A stretch of 64,000 nucleotides of DNA from Allorhodopirellula solitaria (GTDB lineage: Bacteria; Planctomycetota; Planctomycetia; Pirellulales; Pirellulaceae), in NCBI RefSeq assembly GCF_007859855.1, contig NZ_SJPK01000012.1, positions 77,036-141,035 of the forward strand, read 5' to 3'. Of the stretch, positions 17,171 to 26,466 are shown one piece after another. Both the position numbers and the translations under genes were made by a program. Each line of letters begins with the position of its first letter. Within the stretch, counting starts at the first letter, position 1. The notes beneath the pieces were generated by a model that ran no database searches, had not been told where the DNA came from, and worked only from the letters and a program-made list of their open reading frames with translations.

Positions 17171-18925
17171 CTAACGGAGGCTCGTGCCGAACGAGGTCCG
17201 CAGCTTGCCGAGATAGCTATCGGCGTCACCGACTTCGGCGAGCACTTTCTGGCTCATCTCTTCAATCGATCGATCCGCTGAGGCGAGCAGAGACTGGGCT
17301 TCGTTCTGTTGTTGGGACATCCATTCACGGAGCTGGAGCATTTGCTCGCGATGGGCATCGTCGACTTTGGCTGCGAGTTTGGCTTTACTCTCGGAGAGTT
17401 GCTGGGCGATGGCTGCTTCCAGTGCATCTCCAAACACGCTGCCCAGATTCGTCTTCAGGTCCAGATCGAACTTCTTCCAATCGCCGCGGAAGGCCGCGTC
17501 GACTTCGATGCTTTCGATGTTGGCGAGGGATTGATTCATCGTGACGACGGCCGGCGAGTTGGCCGCATCGCCATCGACATCGAGGTGCATGTTGACGCCC
17601 ATTTGCTTGCTCACCAATCGGCCTTGAACCTGTTCCCCCTGGCTATCGAGCTGCACCCATACTTCACGCTGGCCCCCGTTAACGGCAACGGCGACGTTCT
17701 TTCCGTCGCCCAGCCGCATCGGGTCGGCGTCCATTTGCGGCCAGTGCAGGGTCAAGCGATCATTGGTCATGCCCTGGCGTCGATCGCGAATGTAGTCAAC
17801 CTGAACCGTCTCAGGACCTTCGAGCAGCAACCGGGCGCGGGTGGGGTTGGCCAAATATTCAGGCTGCGGCGTCATGTTTTCAATCAACCCGGTCAATGAA
17901 TAGGTCTTGCCATCGGCGCGCATCAGACCATCGACCTGGCATTTCTGGATCAGCATTTCCGGTTGCCGGCGATCGCCGAGGAAGTCGAAGTTTTCCCCGC
18001 GAACCCGCTCGGTATCCGGTGCGACGACGGTGTAATTGGCGAGCGTTCGCCCGTTGTCGAGATAGCCCCGCAGCTGAGTCAACGAGCTGCGAATTTGTGT
18101 CGAGATCAAATCGATGCCAAAGTTCTCTGATTCACTCAGATCGCCGGGCACATAGGCGTCCACTTTCGCCAAGTCGGCTTGCCGGGCCTCTTCGAGTTTC
18201 ACCAGATCGCTGCGCAATTGGTCAGGCATCTTGTCCATCGCTTCGCGGACCTGCAATAGCTCCTCGCGTGCGGTGCGAGCTTCGGCAAGGGTACGCTCGA
18301 GCTCGGGCCAATCGCGGAGCGGGTTATCTATCCCCTTGGCTGCATCGCGAATCGTCTTGACGCGTTGTTCGAGACTGCGAGCCTGCTGAACGAGCGTTTC
18401 GTACTGCGACTTCCATCGCACGCGAATGTCTTCGCCGGTTTGAACCGTTTCGAGGTTCTCTCCGATGGACTCGGCACGATCCGCCAAACCGCTGGTCGCC
18501 TGCGAGAGCATCTGTCCAATCATCGACGGCCCAGCGTCCTCTTCGGGAGTCTCCGGTTCCTCTTCAAAATGCCCAGAGGTCTCTCGTTGGGAACCAACCT
18601 GCAGGCCACTGATTCTGCCCTCACGAATCACCCAGCGACGGCGTAGAAGAGCATCGCCATCGATGGCTAGCTCGATGGAGTCCGCCATGAAGGCATCTCG
18701 CATCTCTTTGCCATCGCGTGGATCAGCGACGTGCACGTCCGTGAATCGCAGCGAGGGTGGGAACAGATTCACAGAGGTGGCGCCAATTTCCGCCCGGGCC
18801 CCCGTTGATGTTTGCAGCCCCGCTACCGTGATGTAACTCGCGATCGGGCCGAGGCCCAACGTGAGGATCATTAAGATCGCAACGGCGACAATCAATCGCG
18901 TTAATAGAAATCGCCAACGAATCAT
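17171..18925 (-). CDS. TIGR03545 family protein
   Basis: 584 residues with an N-terminal membrane anchor (residues 9-33), then an AsmA-like periplasmic opening (GARAEIGATSVNLFPPSLRFTDVHVADPR). A central coiled-coil rich in Glu/Arg spans about 150-260. The later half is beta-rich, and a second helical coil lies near the C-terminus (AKLAAKVDDAHREQMLQLREWMSQQQ). The layout matches the uncharacterised TIGR03545 family, whose genes sit next to TIGR03546 genes. Here the pair overlaps by 4 bp. A role in the envelope, perhaps lipid or protein transport across the periplasm, is a guess from the AsmA resemblance. Confidence 0.72.
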   Translation of the reverse strand: MIRWRFLLTRLIVAVAILMILTLGLGPIASYITVAGLQTSTGARAEIGATSVNLFPPSLRFTDVHVADPRDGKEMRDAFMADSIELAIDGDALLRRRWVIREGRISGLQVGSQRETSGHFEEEPETPEEDAGPSMIGQMLSQATSGLADRAESIGENLETVQTGEDIRVRWKSQYETLVQQARSLEQRVKTIRDAAKGIDNPLRDWPELERTLAEARTAREELLQVREAMDKMPDQLRSDLVKLEEARQADLAKVDAYVPGDLSESENFGIDLISTQIRSSLTQLRGYLDNGRTLANYTVVAPDTERVRGENFDFLGDRRQPEMLIQKCQVDGLMRADGKTYSLTGLIENMTPQPEYLANPTRARLLLEGPETVQVDYIRDRRQGMTNDRLTLHWPQMDADPMRLGDGKNVAVAVNGGQREVWVQLDSQGEQVQGRLVSKQMGVNMHLDVDGDAANSPAVVTMNQSLANIESIEVDAAFRGDWKKFDLDLKTNLGSVFGDALEAAIAQQLSESKAKLAAKVDDAHREQMLQLREWMSQQQNEAQSLLASADRSIEEMSQKVLAEVGDADSYLGKLRTSFGTSLR

Positions 18926-20007
18926 GCTACATCCTTGTCTTTGGAATCACGCAACTGTCGAAGCAGATAGCTGAGGGCTTCATCAATTTTGTGTTGGTCA
19001 TCGACGGACGATCCCTGCGAATCGTCTGCTGTTTGTATTTGGGCGGATCGGTTGGCAACCAGCTTTTGGGTCGTCATGAATCCTTCTGACGAGCCCGGAC
19101 TAATCGCGACACGGGTGGGACGTGAGGCGGGCGCCGATCCAGCGGGTCGCCAACTGGCCTGGTCCGACACGATCTCTCCGGCGGGTCGGGAATCGGCATC
19201 TGTATTCCCGGCAATCGTTGACGGATCACGCTCGTCTTGATGTTCCAACGCGACGCTCTGCTGGGTCGCTGGAGAGGACGGGCTCTCGGCCGGTACGTGT
19301 TCCGGGGCCACCGGCTGCGAAGCCTGATAGCTCGCGGCGACTGGACTGGCGACTAGCGGGGTCTCGATGTGGTTGTTTCGACTATCAGCATGACTGGCAT
19401 CAATTCGCTGCACCGAAGCGTCTTGCTCGGGCGTGTCGGTACCCTGATGAGGATCTGCCGCTCGGCCGGTCTGGGCGTGGGCCGCGGCCTCGGCGTTTGT
19501 CTCGGCCTCAGCCCCAGCGTGCGTCTCAGTGCCTGCGTCTGGATCGTCCGCATCAGCGGCATCGTCGGCGGCATCGACAGGTGCCCAGGCGCGAAGCAGC
19601 GGGTAGGTGATCAGGAAAATTGGCACGACGGAGATCAGTCCAATGACGAAGCTTCCCATCACGATCGTGTTGTTGAGATCCGTCCAAGGCACCAGCGGAT
19701 ACTGCCACGCCAAACTGAGCCGCTCGGCGACCTGGGGTTGCTCGAACAGCCACCGACCGAAGGCATCGAAGGTCGGATCGAGACGTGGGGCTGCAAACGT
19801 GACCATCACGCCGACCAATGCGACCATGGCGTGATTGACGTGTAGCATCAAAACGAGCAGCACCAATACCACGGCCAACAGGTTGCCGTGCGGGATCAGA
19901 CCCACGAGGGCACCCAGCGCAATGCCCCAAGCGAGCTGGGAAGGATGCTTCCTTCCCGCGATTGCTTTGCGCACGCTGCGTATGAGCTTGATCGTCCAGA
20001 GAATCAT
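18922..20007 (-). CDS. TIGR03546/DUF2062 family membrane protein
   Basis: 361 residues from ATG 20007 (MILWTIKLIRS). The first about 160 residues hold a DUF2062-like membrane region: GRKHPSQLAWGIALGALVGLIPHGNLL, followed by three or four hydrophobic helices and WQYPLVPWTDLNNTIVMG. The C-terminal 200 residues are disordered, rich in Ala, Glu, His, Thr and Asp, and end in a short helix (KIDEALSYLLRQLRDS). The long linker is unusual compared with about 160-residue family members. It is directly upstream of the TIGR03545 gene with a 4-bp overlap, so the two products very likely act together. Confidence 0.72.
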   Translation of the reverse strand: MILWTIKLIRSVRKAIAGRKHPSQLAWGIALGALVGLIPHGNLLAVVLVLLVLMLHVNHAMVALVGVMVTFAAPRLDPTFDAFGRWLFEQPQVAERLSLAWQYPLVPWTDLNNTIVMGSFVIGLISVVPIFLITYPLLRAWAPVDAADDAADADDPDAGTETHAGAEAETNAEAAAHAQTGRAADPHQGTDTPEQDASVQRIDASHADSRNNHIETPLVASPVAASYQASQPVAPEHVPAESPSSPATQQSVALEHQDERDPSTIAGNTDADSRPAGEIVSDQASWRPAGSAPASRPTRVAISPGSSEGFMTTQKLVANRSAQIQTADDSQGSSVDDQHKIDEALSYLLRQLRDSKDKDVA

Positions 20008-20224
20008 GGTTTCCGCCTCTTGCGGTGAATCGCGACGCAACTCGATCGATGAGACTGGTCAGCCGAAAGACCTGCTCAAAAATCGCTTGCTATCCATGCG
20101 GTGGGGTAGGGCGCAATCGTTTCAACAACGCGCTGTCCTACTAAATCGGCACGATTGGCCCGGACATTGAATACAATCCGCAAAATCGTCGCTGCTAGTC
20201 CAAAACCTCATTTGGATCCGACAA

Positions 20225-21163
20225 TCAGGCGGTGGAGAGTCCCGCACACATCGAGAGCGTCGCCAGGCCGTAAAAGGTGTACTCCACATCAGCGGTCTGA
20301 TCGAGAGCGAAGCCGACAAAGCCGCCCGAGCCTGCCGACTGCATCGATTCCGCATAGGCGGCCAACCGCGGAATCGAAAGTCCTGCAGCGGCATCCAAGT
20401 CGGCCAACGTCGTCAGCCCCGTGAAACTGCTCAGTAGGTCGGCGAAGGGGATACGCGTGTTTGCGGTCAGGCCGCCCTCGTCGCCCTGCATCTCTAAGAG
20501 AAACTCGACAGTATCGACTTCGCTTGCAACCTCGAGGCGGCCGAGAGCCTTCAGTGCCCCGATAGCTGCTGCGGTGGGATTGACGCCTGGGCGTTTGGCG
20601 GCGCGAATTTCCAGGTAGCCACCATCCTCGTGACGCTGCGAATTCAGAAAACGGATCACACCATCAACGTCGGCAACAGGGACCTCCATCAATTCGTGAC
20701 AGAGGATACATAGAAACGTTTGGTAGGTACTGCCCGCCCGGCCCTCGGGTGTTTTCGCGAATCCGCCGTCGCTACAACGCAGTTCCCCGAGCATCCCCGC
20801 GACATTCTCTCGCCATGTCGTGTCCTCGTCCGAGATCACGATCTCGCCAGCGGCCATCTCCAAGATCGCGGCGCCGAAAATTAGCGAGATCAGGTCAATG
20901 ACGCTGTCGCGATGCGACAATCGCTGACGCAGGAATTGGCCCGCTCGCTCGGCCACCGAGGCGTCGAGGCGTTCGAGAATCCACAGGGAACGCAGTGCAA
21001 AGGCTGTGTAGTACGGATCGCTCGCCCCTTCGCGGCCGGCAAATCCACCGTCGGCCCCTTGCTGGGCGAGCAGCCACTGCGCGTGCGTATCGCGCTGTTT
21101 CGATGGCAGCATGGCCGCGCCGAGCGCCAGCCGAAGTGTGAGTTCGTGTAGATACCCGCTCAT
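20225..21163 (-). CDS. Prenyltransferase beta-subunit-like alpha/alpha-barrel protein
   Basis: 312 residues. Five repeats of the prenyltransferase/squalene-cyclase type are visible: ADGGFAGREGASDPYYTAFALRSL, DGGFAKTPEGRAGSTYQTFLCIL, DGGYLEIRAAKRPGVNPTAAAIGAL, EGGLTANTRIPFADLLSSFTGLTTL and SGGFVGFALDQTADVEYTFYGLATL. The Zn ligands of protein prenyltransferases (Asp-x-Cys and a later His) are not seen: the last repeat has Tyr where His is expected. So it is probably not an active prenyltransferase. The DxDD cyclase motif is also missing. The ATG at 21163 has an AGGTGA site upstream and is preferred over the 17-codon-longer frame. Confidence 0.68.
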   Translation of the reverse strand: MSGYLHELTLRLALGAAMLPSKQRDTHAQWLLAQQGADGGFAGREGASDPYYTAFALRSLWILERLDASVAERAGQFLRQRLSHRDSVIDLISLIFGAAILEMAAGEIVISDEDTTWRENVAGMLGELRCSDGGFAKTPEGRAGSTYQTFLCILCHELMEVPVADVDGVIRFLNSQRHEDGGYLEIRAAKRPGVNPTAAAIGALKALGRLEVASEVDTVEFLLEMQGDEGGLTANTRIPFADLLSSFTGLTTLADLDAAAGLSIPRLAAYAESMQSAGSGGFVGFALDQTADVEYTFYGLATLSMCAGLSTA

Positions 21164-21508
21164 GTCGCGATCACCTCGTTTCCATCGGTTGAGAACCCCT
21201 CGGTTCCTGGGCAATCTGTTCTGTGAGACTCGTCGAACTCATCGGGCAGCAGATTGTCATTGAGTGAGTCGACCACCGTTGCGATCCAACGTTGGCGAAA
21301 ACCGGGAAAGATTCCTGCTTCGACTTCGTGGGCGTCGCTACCGGTTCGCGATGGAGTGTAATCGTTCGCCACCGTCAATCAGCTGCGAAAATGGCCGAAA
21401 GATCATTCAATCATTGGGAAACGGCAGCACTTTCCCAGTTCGGCGGGTCGGGGGCCGTTCCTTTTTTTGACAAGTTGCGTAGAGTGAAGGAGAGGAGCGC
21501 CACGCGAA

Positions 21509-22069
21509 ATGATGACGAAGACTCAGGCACTGCGTGCTCCTGTCGCCTATTTTTCCACGCCCTTCTACGTTTCCACGCCAATGGCCCACCCCCAGGACAA
21601 TCCTGACGACCAGGACATTTACCAAGAAAACGTGCTCGACCATTACGAAGACCCCTATAACCGGGGGGCCCTCGCGACGGCGACTCACGCTCATGATGGA
21701 AAAAATCCGCTCTGTGGTGATAAAATCCACATCGATCTGCAATTGGACGATCAGGGACGTGTGGCCCAAGCCTGGTTCGAAGGCGATGGCTGCGTGATCA
21801 GCCAGGCGTCAGCCTCGATGCTGCTCGAAGAGCTCGAGGGCAAGTCGATTGATGAGATCCAGTCGTTTTCGGCTGAGAACATGCTGCAGCTCTTTGGCCC
21901 CCGCCTGACGCCGAATCGCCAGAAGTGCTGCCTGCTCAGCTGGAAGGTATTGCAGGGTGCGCTGAAGCGTCCCGTCGGTACCGATGCGGACCCGATTGTG
22001 ACCGAGAACGATGAGGAGATCGAAACCGATCCGTCCTTCGGTGGCCCGTCACTGGGGGAGGAACAATGA
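21509..22069 (+). CDS. sufU: SufU-type iron-sulfur cluster assembly protein
   Basis: 186 residues. The SufU/IscU zinc- or cluster-binding residues are present: Cys69 and Asp71 in NPLCGD, Cys95 in EGDGCVISQASASM, and Cys140 in RQKCCLLSWK. The insertion between the second and third sites marks it as SufU rather than IscU. SufU activates the cysteine desulfurase SufS and accepts its sulfur. A GGAG site lies 11 bases before the ATG at 21509. A second ATG at 21581 (MAHPQDN) gives a length closer to other SufU proteins and may be the real start. The stop overlaps sufS by 4 bp. Confidence 0.88.
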   Translation: MMTKTQALRAPVAYFSTPFYVSTPMAHPQDNPDDQDIYQENVLDHYEDPYNRGALATATHAHDGKNPLCGDKIHIDLQLDDQGRVAQAWFEGDGCVISQASASMLLEELEGKSIDEIQSFSAENMLQLFGPRLTPNRQKCCLLSWKVLQGALKRPVGTDADPIVTENDEEIETDPSFGGPSLGEEQ

Positions 22070-23346
22070 GTTTGCTCGATACCGATCGGATCCGCGAAGA
22101 TTTTCCCGTTCTCGATCGCAACGTCGCCAGTGGCCAGCCGTTGGCCTATCTCGACAACGCCGCGTCGACGCAGCGGCCGCGGGCGGTGATCGATGCAATG
22201 GATGACTGCTATCGCCGCTACTACAGCAACGTTCACCGCGGCATCCACACGCTCAGCGAAGAATCGACGCGCGCCTATGAAATGGCCCGCAAAACGACAG
22301 CCTCCTTCATCAACGCGCCCGCCACATGCGAAGTCATTTTCGCTGCCGGTACGACGGCGGCCATCAACACAGTGGCTCGTTCGTGGGGCGATACCCATGT
22401 TGGTCCGGATGACGTGATCTTGGTGCTCATCAGTGAGCATCATGCCAATATCGTTCCCTGGCACCAGCTCGCTGCCCGCACGGGGTGCCGAGTCGAGTTT
22501 GTCCCGATGGATGAGAATTTCGAGATTTCCGACGCCGTGGTGGCGGAGTATCTCGATCGATTCCAACCCAAGATGTTTGCCTTTGCCGCTGCCAGCAATA
22601 CGCTCGGCAGCGAGTATCCGGTCCAGCGGTGGACGTCGATGGCACACGACTATGGTGCGACCGTGTTGATCGATGCCGCCCAAGCCGCGCCACACCAACA
22701 GATTGACGTGCAAGCCTGGGATGCCGACTTCATCGTCTTCAGCGGCCACAAGGTTTGTGGACCGACCGGGATCGGCGTGCTCTATGGAAAACAGGAACTG
22801 CTCGAAGAGATTCCTGCGTTTCTCGGCGGTGGCGGCATGATACTCAATGTCACGACCGACGGTTTTACGAGCCAGGAGCTGCCCGAAAAATTCGAAGCTG
22901 GCACGCCACCGATTGTCGAAGCGATCGGGTTAGCCGCCGCACTGAAATACCTCTCGGCAATCGGCATGGATCGTATCCATGCCCACGAGTGCGTGCTCGG
23001 CCAGCGTGTTGACGCTGGACTACGCGCCATCGATGGTGTTCGCGTGATCGGACCGACCGCAGACAAAAAGGCGGGGATCAACAGTTTCCTGATCGATGGT
23101 GTGCACGCCCACGACGTGTCTCAATTCCTCGACGGATACGGCGTGGCCGTGCGAGCCGGTCATCACTGCACGATGCCACTGCATGAGGCGATGGGCGTGA
23201 CGGCCACCACGCGAGCGAGTTGCTACCTCTACAACACACCGGCAGAGGTGGATCGATTGCTCGAAGCGGTTACCGACGTGCGCTCCAAGTTCGCCAAATC
23301 GGGACGGCGGCGCCGTTCGCGACGATCGGCTGAGTCGACTTCATGA
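22066..23346 (+). CDS. sufS: Cysteine desulfurase SufS
   Basis: 426-residue PLP-dependent class V aminotransferase-fold enzyme that takes sulfur from L-cysteine as a persulfide. The PLP lysine is Lys229 in FSGHKVCGPTGIG. YLDNAAS.QRP begins the domain. The catalytic cysteine is Cys368 in RAGHHCTMPL, the SufS (group II) form. The C-terminal 20 residues are basic and extra. It overlaps sufU upstream and xseA downstream by 4 bp each (ATGA), so it is part of one transcript. No sufBCD is present in the window. Confidence 0.94.
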   Translation: MSLLDTDRIREDFPVLDRNVASGQPLAYLDNAASTQRPRAVIDAMDDCYRRYYSNVHRGIHTLSEESTRAYEMARKTTASFINAPATCEVIFAAGTTAAINTVARSWGDTHVGPDDVILVLISEHHANIVPWHQLAARTGCRVEFVPMDENFEISDAVVAEYLDRFQPKMFAFAAASNTLGSEYPVQRWTSMAHDYGATVLIDAAQAAPHQQIDVQAWDADFIVFSGHKVCGPTGIGVLYGKQELLEEIPAFLGGGGMILNVTTDGFTSQELPEKFEAGTPPIVEAIGLAAALKYLSAIGMDRIHAHECVLGQRVDAGLRAIDGVRVIGPTADKKAGINSFLIDGVHAHDVSQFLDGYGVAVRAGHHCTMPLHEAMGVTATTRASCYLYNTPAEVDRLLEAVTDVRSKFAKSGRRRRSRRSAESTS

Positions 23347-24719
23347 CCGGTGGCGATCAGCAACTCCCCTTTGACTTCGGGGGCGGCGACGATGACACGG
23401 TCGCCCCCTCGGTAAAGCCAGCCTCGAAATCCAAACCACGCGGTAAACGGAAGTCAGCCGCGCCGAAGAAGGCGACCCAATCCAGTGGTGCGGCGACCAA
23501 GGCCGTAGCGTCCACAGCCGACGACGCGCTGAGCATCAGTGAGGTCACTCTGCGGATCAAACAGGCTGTTGAGTCGTCGCTGTCGAGCATGTGGGTGGCG
23601 GGCGAGATCACCGACATCGCCCGGCCGCGCAGCGGGCACCTGTACTTCACGCTCAAGGACGAGCGTTCGCAACTGCGTGGCGTGATGTGGCGGAGCGTGG
23701 CCGAACGATTGCCGTTTGACCTCGATGATGGCCAGAGTGTGCTCTGCTATGGCGATATCGAAGTCTACGCGGCTCGTGGTTCGGTGCAGATGGTGGTTCG
23801 CAAATGTCAACCGCAAGGCATGGGGGCCCTGCAGTTGGCGCTGGCACAATTGCAGGCCAAACTCGAATCCGAGGGTTTGTTTGCGCCCGAACGCAAACGC
23901 CCACTGCCGCGACTGCCGCGGAAGGTAGCGATCATCTCCAGCCCCACGGGAGCAGCCATTCGCGACTTTTTACAAGCTGCGGCCTCGCGGCACGCAGGCG
24001 TCGAGATCGTCCTCATTCCCGCGAGCGTCCAGGGACCGGGCAGCGTCGATGCACTCGTTGCGGGAATTGCCGCCGCACACCAGCTCGATCCCCAACCCGA
24101 TGTACTGATCGTCTCGCGAGGTGGCGGGTCGCTCGAGGACCTGTGGTCGTTCAACGACGAACGCTTCGTTAGAACGCTCGCCCGATCGCGAATCCCCACC
24201 GTCTCGGCGGTCGGCCACGAAATCGACGTCACCCTGTCGGATCTCGTCGCCGACGTGCGTGCACTCACGCCCACCGATGCCGCCAGCCGTGTGTTGCCGG
24301 ATCGAGAAGTCCTCGTCGACGTGCTCGGCGCTCTTGCCGCAACGATGCGGCGGTCGCTCTTCCAGCGGATCGAGGGCTCGCGTCAGCGACTCGATTGGAT
24401 TGAATCGCGACCAATCTTTCGGAATCCCTTTGAGCTGGTCCAGCATCGAAGCCGTCTGGTGGACGATCTCGATGAACAGGCTCGAGGCTTGATGTGGCGC
24501 CGTGTTGAGCAACAACGCAGCCGTCTGCAACAGCTCGCCGCCGCAGTCTCAGCACTGTCACCACTCGATGTACTGGCGCGAGGTTACAGTGTCACGCTGA
24601 ACGAACATGGCGACGTCGTGCGCTCGGTCGCTGATATGCAGCCAGGCCAAACGTTACGCAGCCGGGTCACCGATGGGGTGATCGAATCAACCGTCGTGGA
24701 CGAGGCGGGGCGTCCCTGA
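23343..24719 (+). CDS. xseA: Exodeoxyribonuclease VII large subunit
   Basis: 458 residues. Degrades single-stranded DNA to oligonucleotides together with XseB. An unusual 55-residue Lys/Ala-rich N-terminal tail precedes the OB-fold (ISEVTLRIKQAVESS...W..GEI.....SGH.YF.LKD). The nuclease core has VAIISSPTGAAIRDFLQ, VLIVSRGGGSLEDLWSFNDE and PTVSAVGHEIDVTLSDLVADVRA.TPTDAA, then the coiled-coil region and LARGYSV. The small subunit gene xseB is not found next to it. It overlaps sufS by 4 bp. Confidence 0.93.
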   Translation: MTGGDQQLPFDFGGGDDDTVAPSVKPASKSKPRGKRKSAAPKKATQSSGAATKAVASTADDALSISEVTLRIKQAVESSLSSMWVAGEITDIARPRSGHLYFTLKDERSQLRGVMWRSVAERLPFDLDDGQSVLCYGDIEVYAARGSVQMVVRKCQPQGMGALQLALAQLQAKLESEGLFAPERKRPLPRLPRKVAIISSPTGAAIRDFLQAAASRHAGVEIVLIPASVQGPGSVDALVAGIAAAHQLDPQPDVLIVSRGGGSLEDLWSFNDERFVRTLARSRIPTVSAVGHEIDVTLSDLVADVRALTPTDAASRVLPDREVLVDVLGALAATMRRSLFQRIEGSRQRLDWIESRPIFRNPFELVQHRSRLVDDLDEQARGLMWRRVEQQRSRLQQLAAAVSALSPLDVLARGYSVTLNEHGDVVRSVADMQPGQTLRSRVTDGVIESTVVDEAGRP

Positions 24720-24806
24720 ATGCCAACCGATCACGCGAAGCGAGCGGACTCGCTGCCGGACTTCGCTGTAGGACTTCGAAAAGGAGTCGGTGGTCATCCG
24801 TTTTAT

Positions 24807-26360
24807 TTAGTACTTGCCGTTGGTCCCAAACATTTCCTGCTTCGATGGCCGGGGGCGTTTTCGCACGCTGTGGTCGGGTTCCCCAGTTACGCGGTCGAAC
24901 TCGTCGGGAGTGCGTTTGCTCGGAAGATAGTCGTCGGTCTGTATCGACCATTCCTGAAGAGCCGATCGCAGCCGCGAATGGATCGCCGCGTAGGCGGGGT
25001 CGTCGATGCGGTTGTCCAGTTCACCGGGATCCCGCTGCAGGTCATACAGTTCCCACTTCGCGCGTGGGGCACGGAAACAGCTCTGTTGTTCAGGCGTGAG
25101 CGTCCCTTCAGCCTGGCGTTGGAGCATGTCCTGCCACGACAGGCCGCGACCAGCATCCGCCGAAGGCGTGGAAGGTAGATCCACGTAGTCGTTTCGAATC
25201 AGCTTGAACTGTTGATCGACCACGCACCTCGCATGGTCTTCGTAGTCGTGCCAATGGTCCTCGGCGAAGGCGTATCGGCGGTGCGATTGAGCAGGATCGG
25301 CGAGTACAGCAGCAAAGCTCTCGCCCTCGGTCGACAGCGCGTCCGAAGGCAAGCCAGCAATCTGCAGCAGTGTTGCCGCGATATCGACTGAACTCACGAT
25401 CGTCTCGGCGACGCCTCCCGGAGCGATCTCACCGGGCCACCGCACAATCCACGGTGTACGGATACCGCCATCGTAGAGCGTCGTCTTGTCGCGCGGGAAA
25501 GGACGGCCGTTGTCGCTGATGAACAAGACGATCGTATCATCGGCCACGCTCTGGGCTTCGAGCTCGTCGAGTACCTTGCCAACGTACCCATCGAGCCGTC
25601 CGATCTCATCGTAGTACAAACGCAAGTCCTCACGAACGTCCGGCGTGTCGGGCAAATGAGGTGGAACGATCACGTCGGAGAGTTGATGCGGGGGATCGAG
25701 AGCTCCGTCGTGATACTCACGGTGCGGGTCCAGAGACGCCAACCACATGAAGAACGGTTTGGACCGCTCGCGTTCCTGCAGAGCTCGCTCCCAATCCTCG
25801 CAACCACTCGGTTGCTTGGCGATCATCTGAGCTGGCTCGCCGTCTGCACTGCTTGGCAATACGAAGCCTGCCGTCGACGCCTCGTAGATTCGGTCAAAGT
25901 GGTCGCGGACGGCATCGCCCATGTGCCACTTCCCTGCCGCAGCGGTGTAGTAGCCAGATGATTGTAGCTTGCCCACAAACGTCGAGGTGTCCGCTGGGAT
26001 GGGCCAGTGCAACTGTTCGGCGCCGGTGTTGTGCGGGTACTTGCCGGTGATGATGCTCGCCCGTGAAGGGCTGCAGGAGTTCGTCGTCAGGTACGCGTGC
26101 TGAAATCGCAATCCCTCGCTGGCGAGCTGATCGATGTGAGGTGTCGCGATGGCGGGATGTCCGTAGGCGCCGCAATCATCCCAGTTCATGTCGTCGGCAA
26201 TGATCAACACGATGTTGGGCGGCTGCCTATCAATCGCCTCGACCGCGTTCGCGCTCGATCCCGACACCCCCACAGCGACGACAACCAGGCAACACAGTCG
26301 CCAGACGTCACGTGCTGCGAGGCGGTCTTGCTGTGTCGATTGCGATTGGATTCTGCTCAT
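24807..26360 (-). CDS. Sulfatase
   Basis: 517 residues from ATG 26360. An export signal (about 20-40) is followed by NIVLIIADDMNWDDCGAYG, the formylglycine motif C96-S-P-S-R, GKYPHNTG, GKWHMGD, and ISDNGRPFPRDKTTLYDGGIRTP with the second metal site. It resembles heparan N-sulfatase-like (S1_8) members by the DDMNWDDCG opening. The open frame extends 75 codons upstream into recQ; 26360 is taken because the signal peptide begins there and it clears recQ. It is not beside other polysaccharide genes, so it looks like a lone sulfatase. Confidence 0.88.
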   Translation of the reverse strand: MSRIQSQSTQQDRLAARDVWRLCCLVVVAVGVSGSSANAVEAIDRQPPNIVLIIADDMNWDDCGAYGHPAIATPHIDQLASEGLRFQHAYLTTNSCSPSRASIITGKYPHNTGAEQLHWPIPADTSTFVGKLQSSGYYTAAAGKWHMGDAVRDHFDRIYEASTAGFVLPSSADGEPAQMIAKQPSGCEDWERALQERERSKPFFMWLASLDPHREYHDGALDPPHQLSDVIVPPHLPDTPDVREDLRLYYDEIGRLDGYVGKVLDELEAQSVADDTIVLFISDNGRPFPRDKTTLYDGGIRTPWIVRWPGEIAPGGVAETIVSSVDIAATLLQIAGLPSDALSTEGESFAAVLADPAQSHRRYAFAEDHWHDYEDHARCVVDQQFKLIRNDYVDLPSTPSADAGRGLSWQDMLQRQAEGTLTPEQQSCFRAPRAKWELYDLQRDPGELDNRIDDPAYAAIHSRLRSALQEWSIQTDDYLPSKRTPDEFDRVTGEPDHSVRKRPRPSKQEMFGTNGKY

Positions 26361-26466
26361 GATTTGCGGGGCTGATTGCGGGCGACTCGGATGGGTTGAC
26401 TTTCTGCTCAAACAATCCGGCGGACGGGAGAAGCGCTGGCATCTGGAGGGGAAGCGGGCAGGTACC

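Noticed and set aside
21751-22749. 332-codon minus-strand open frame
   Set aside because: Antisense to sufU and sufS, both with intact active-site residues.
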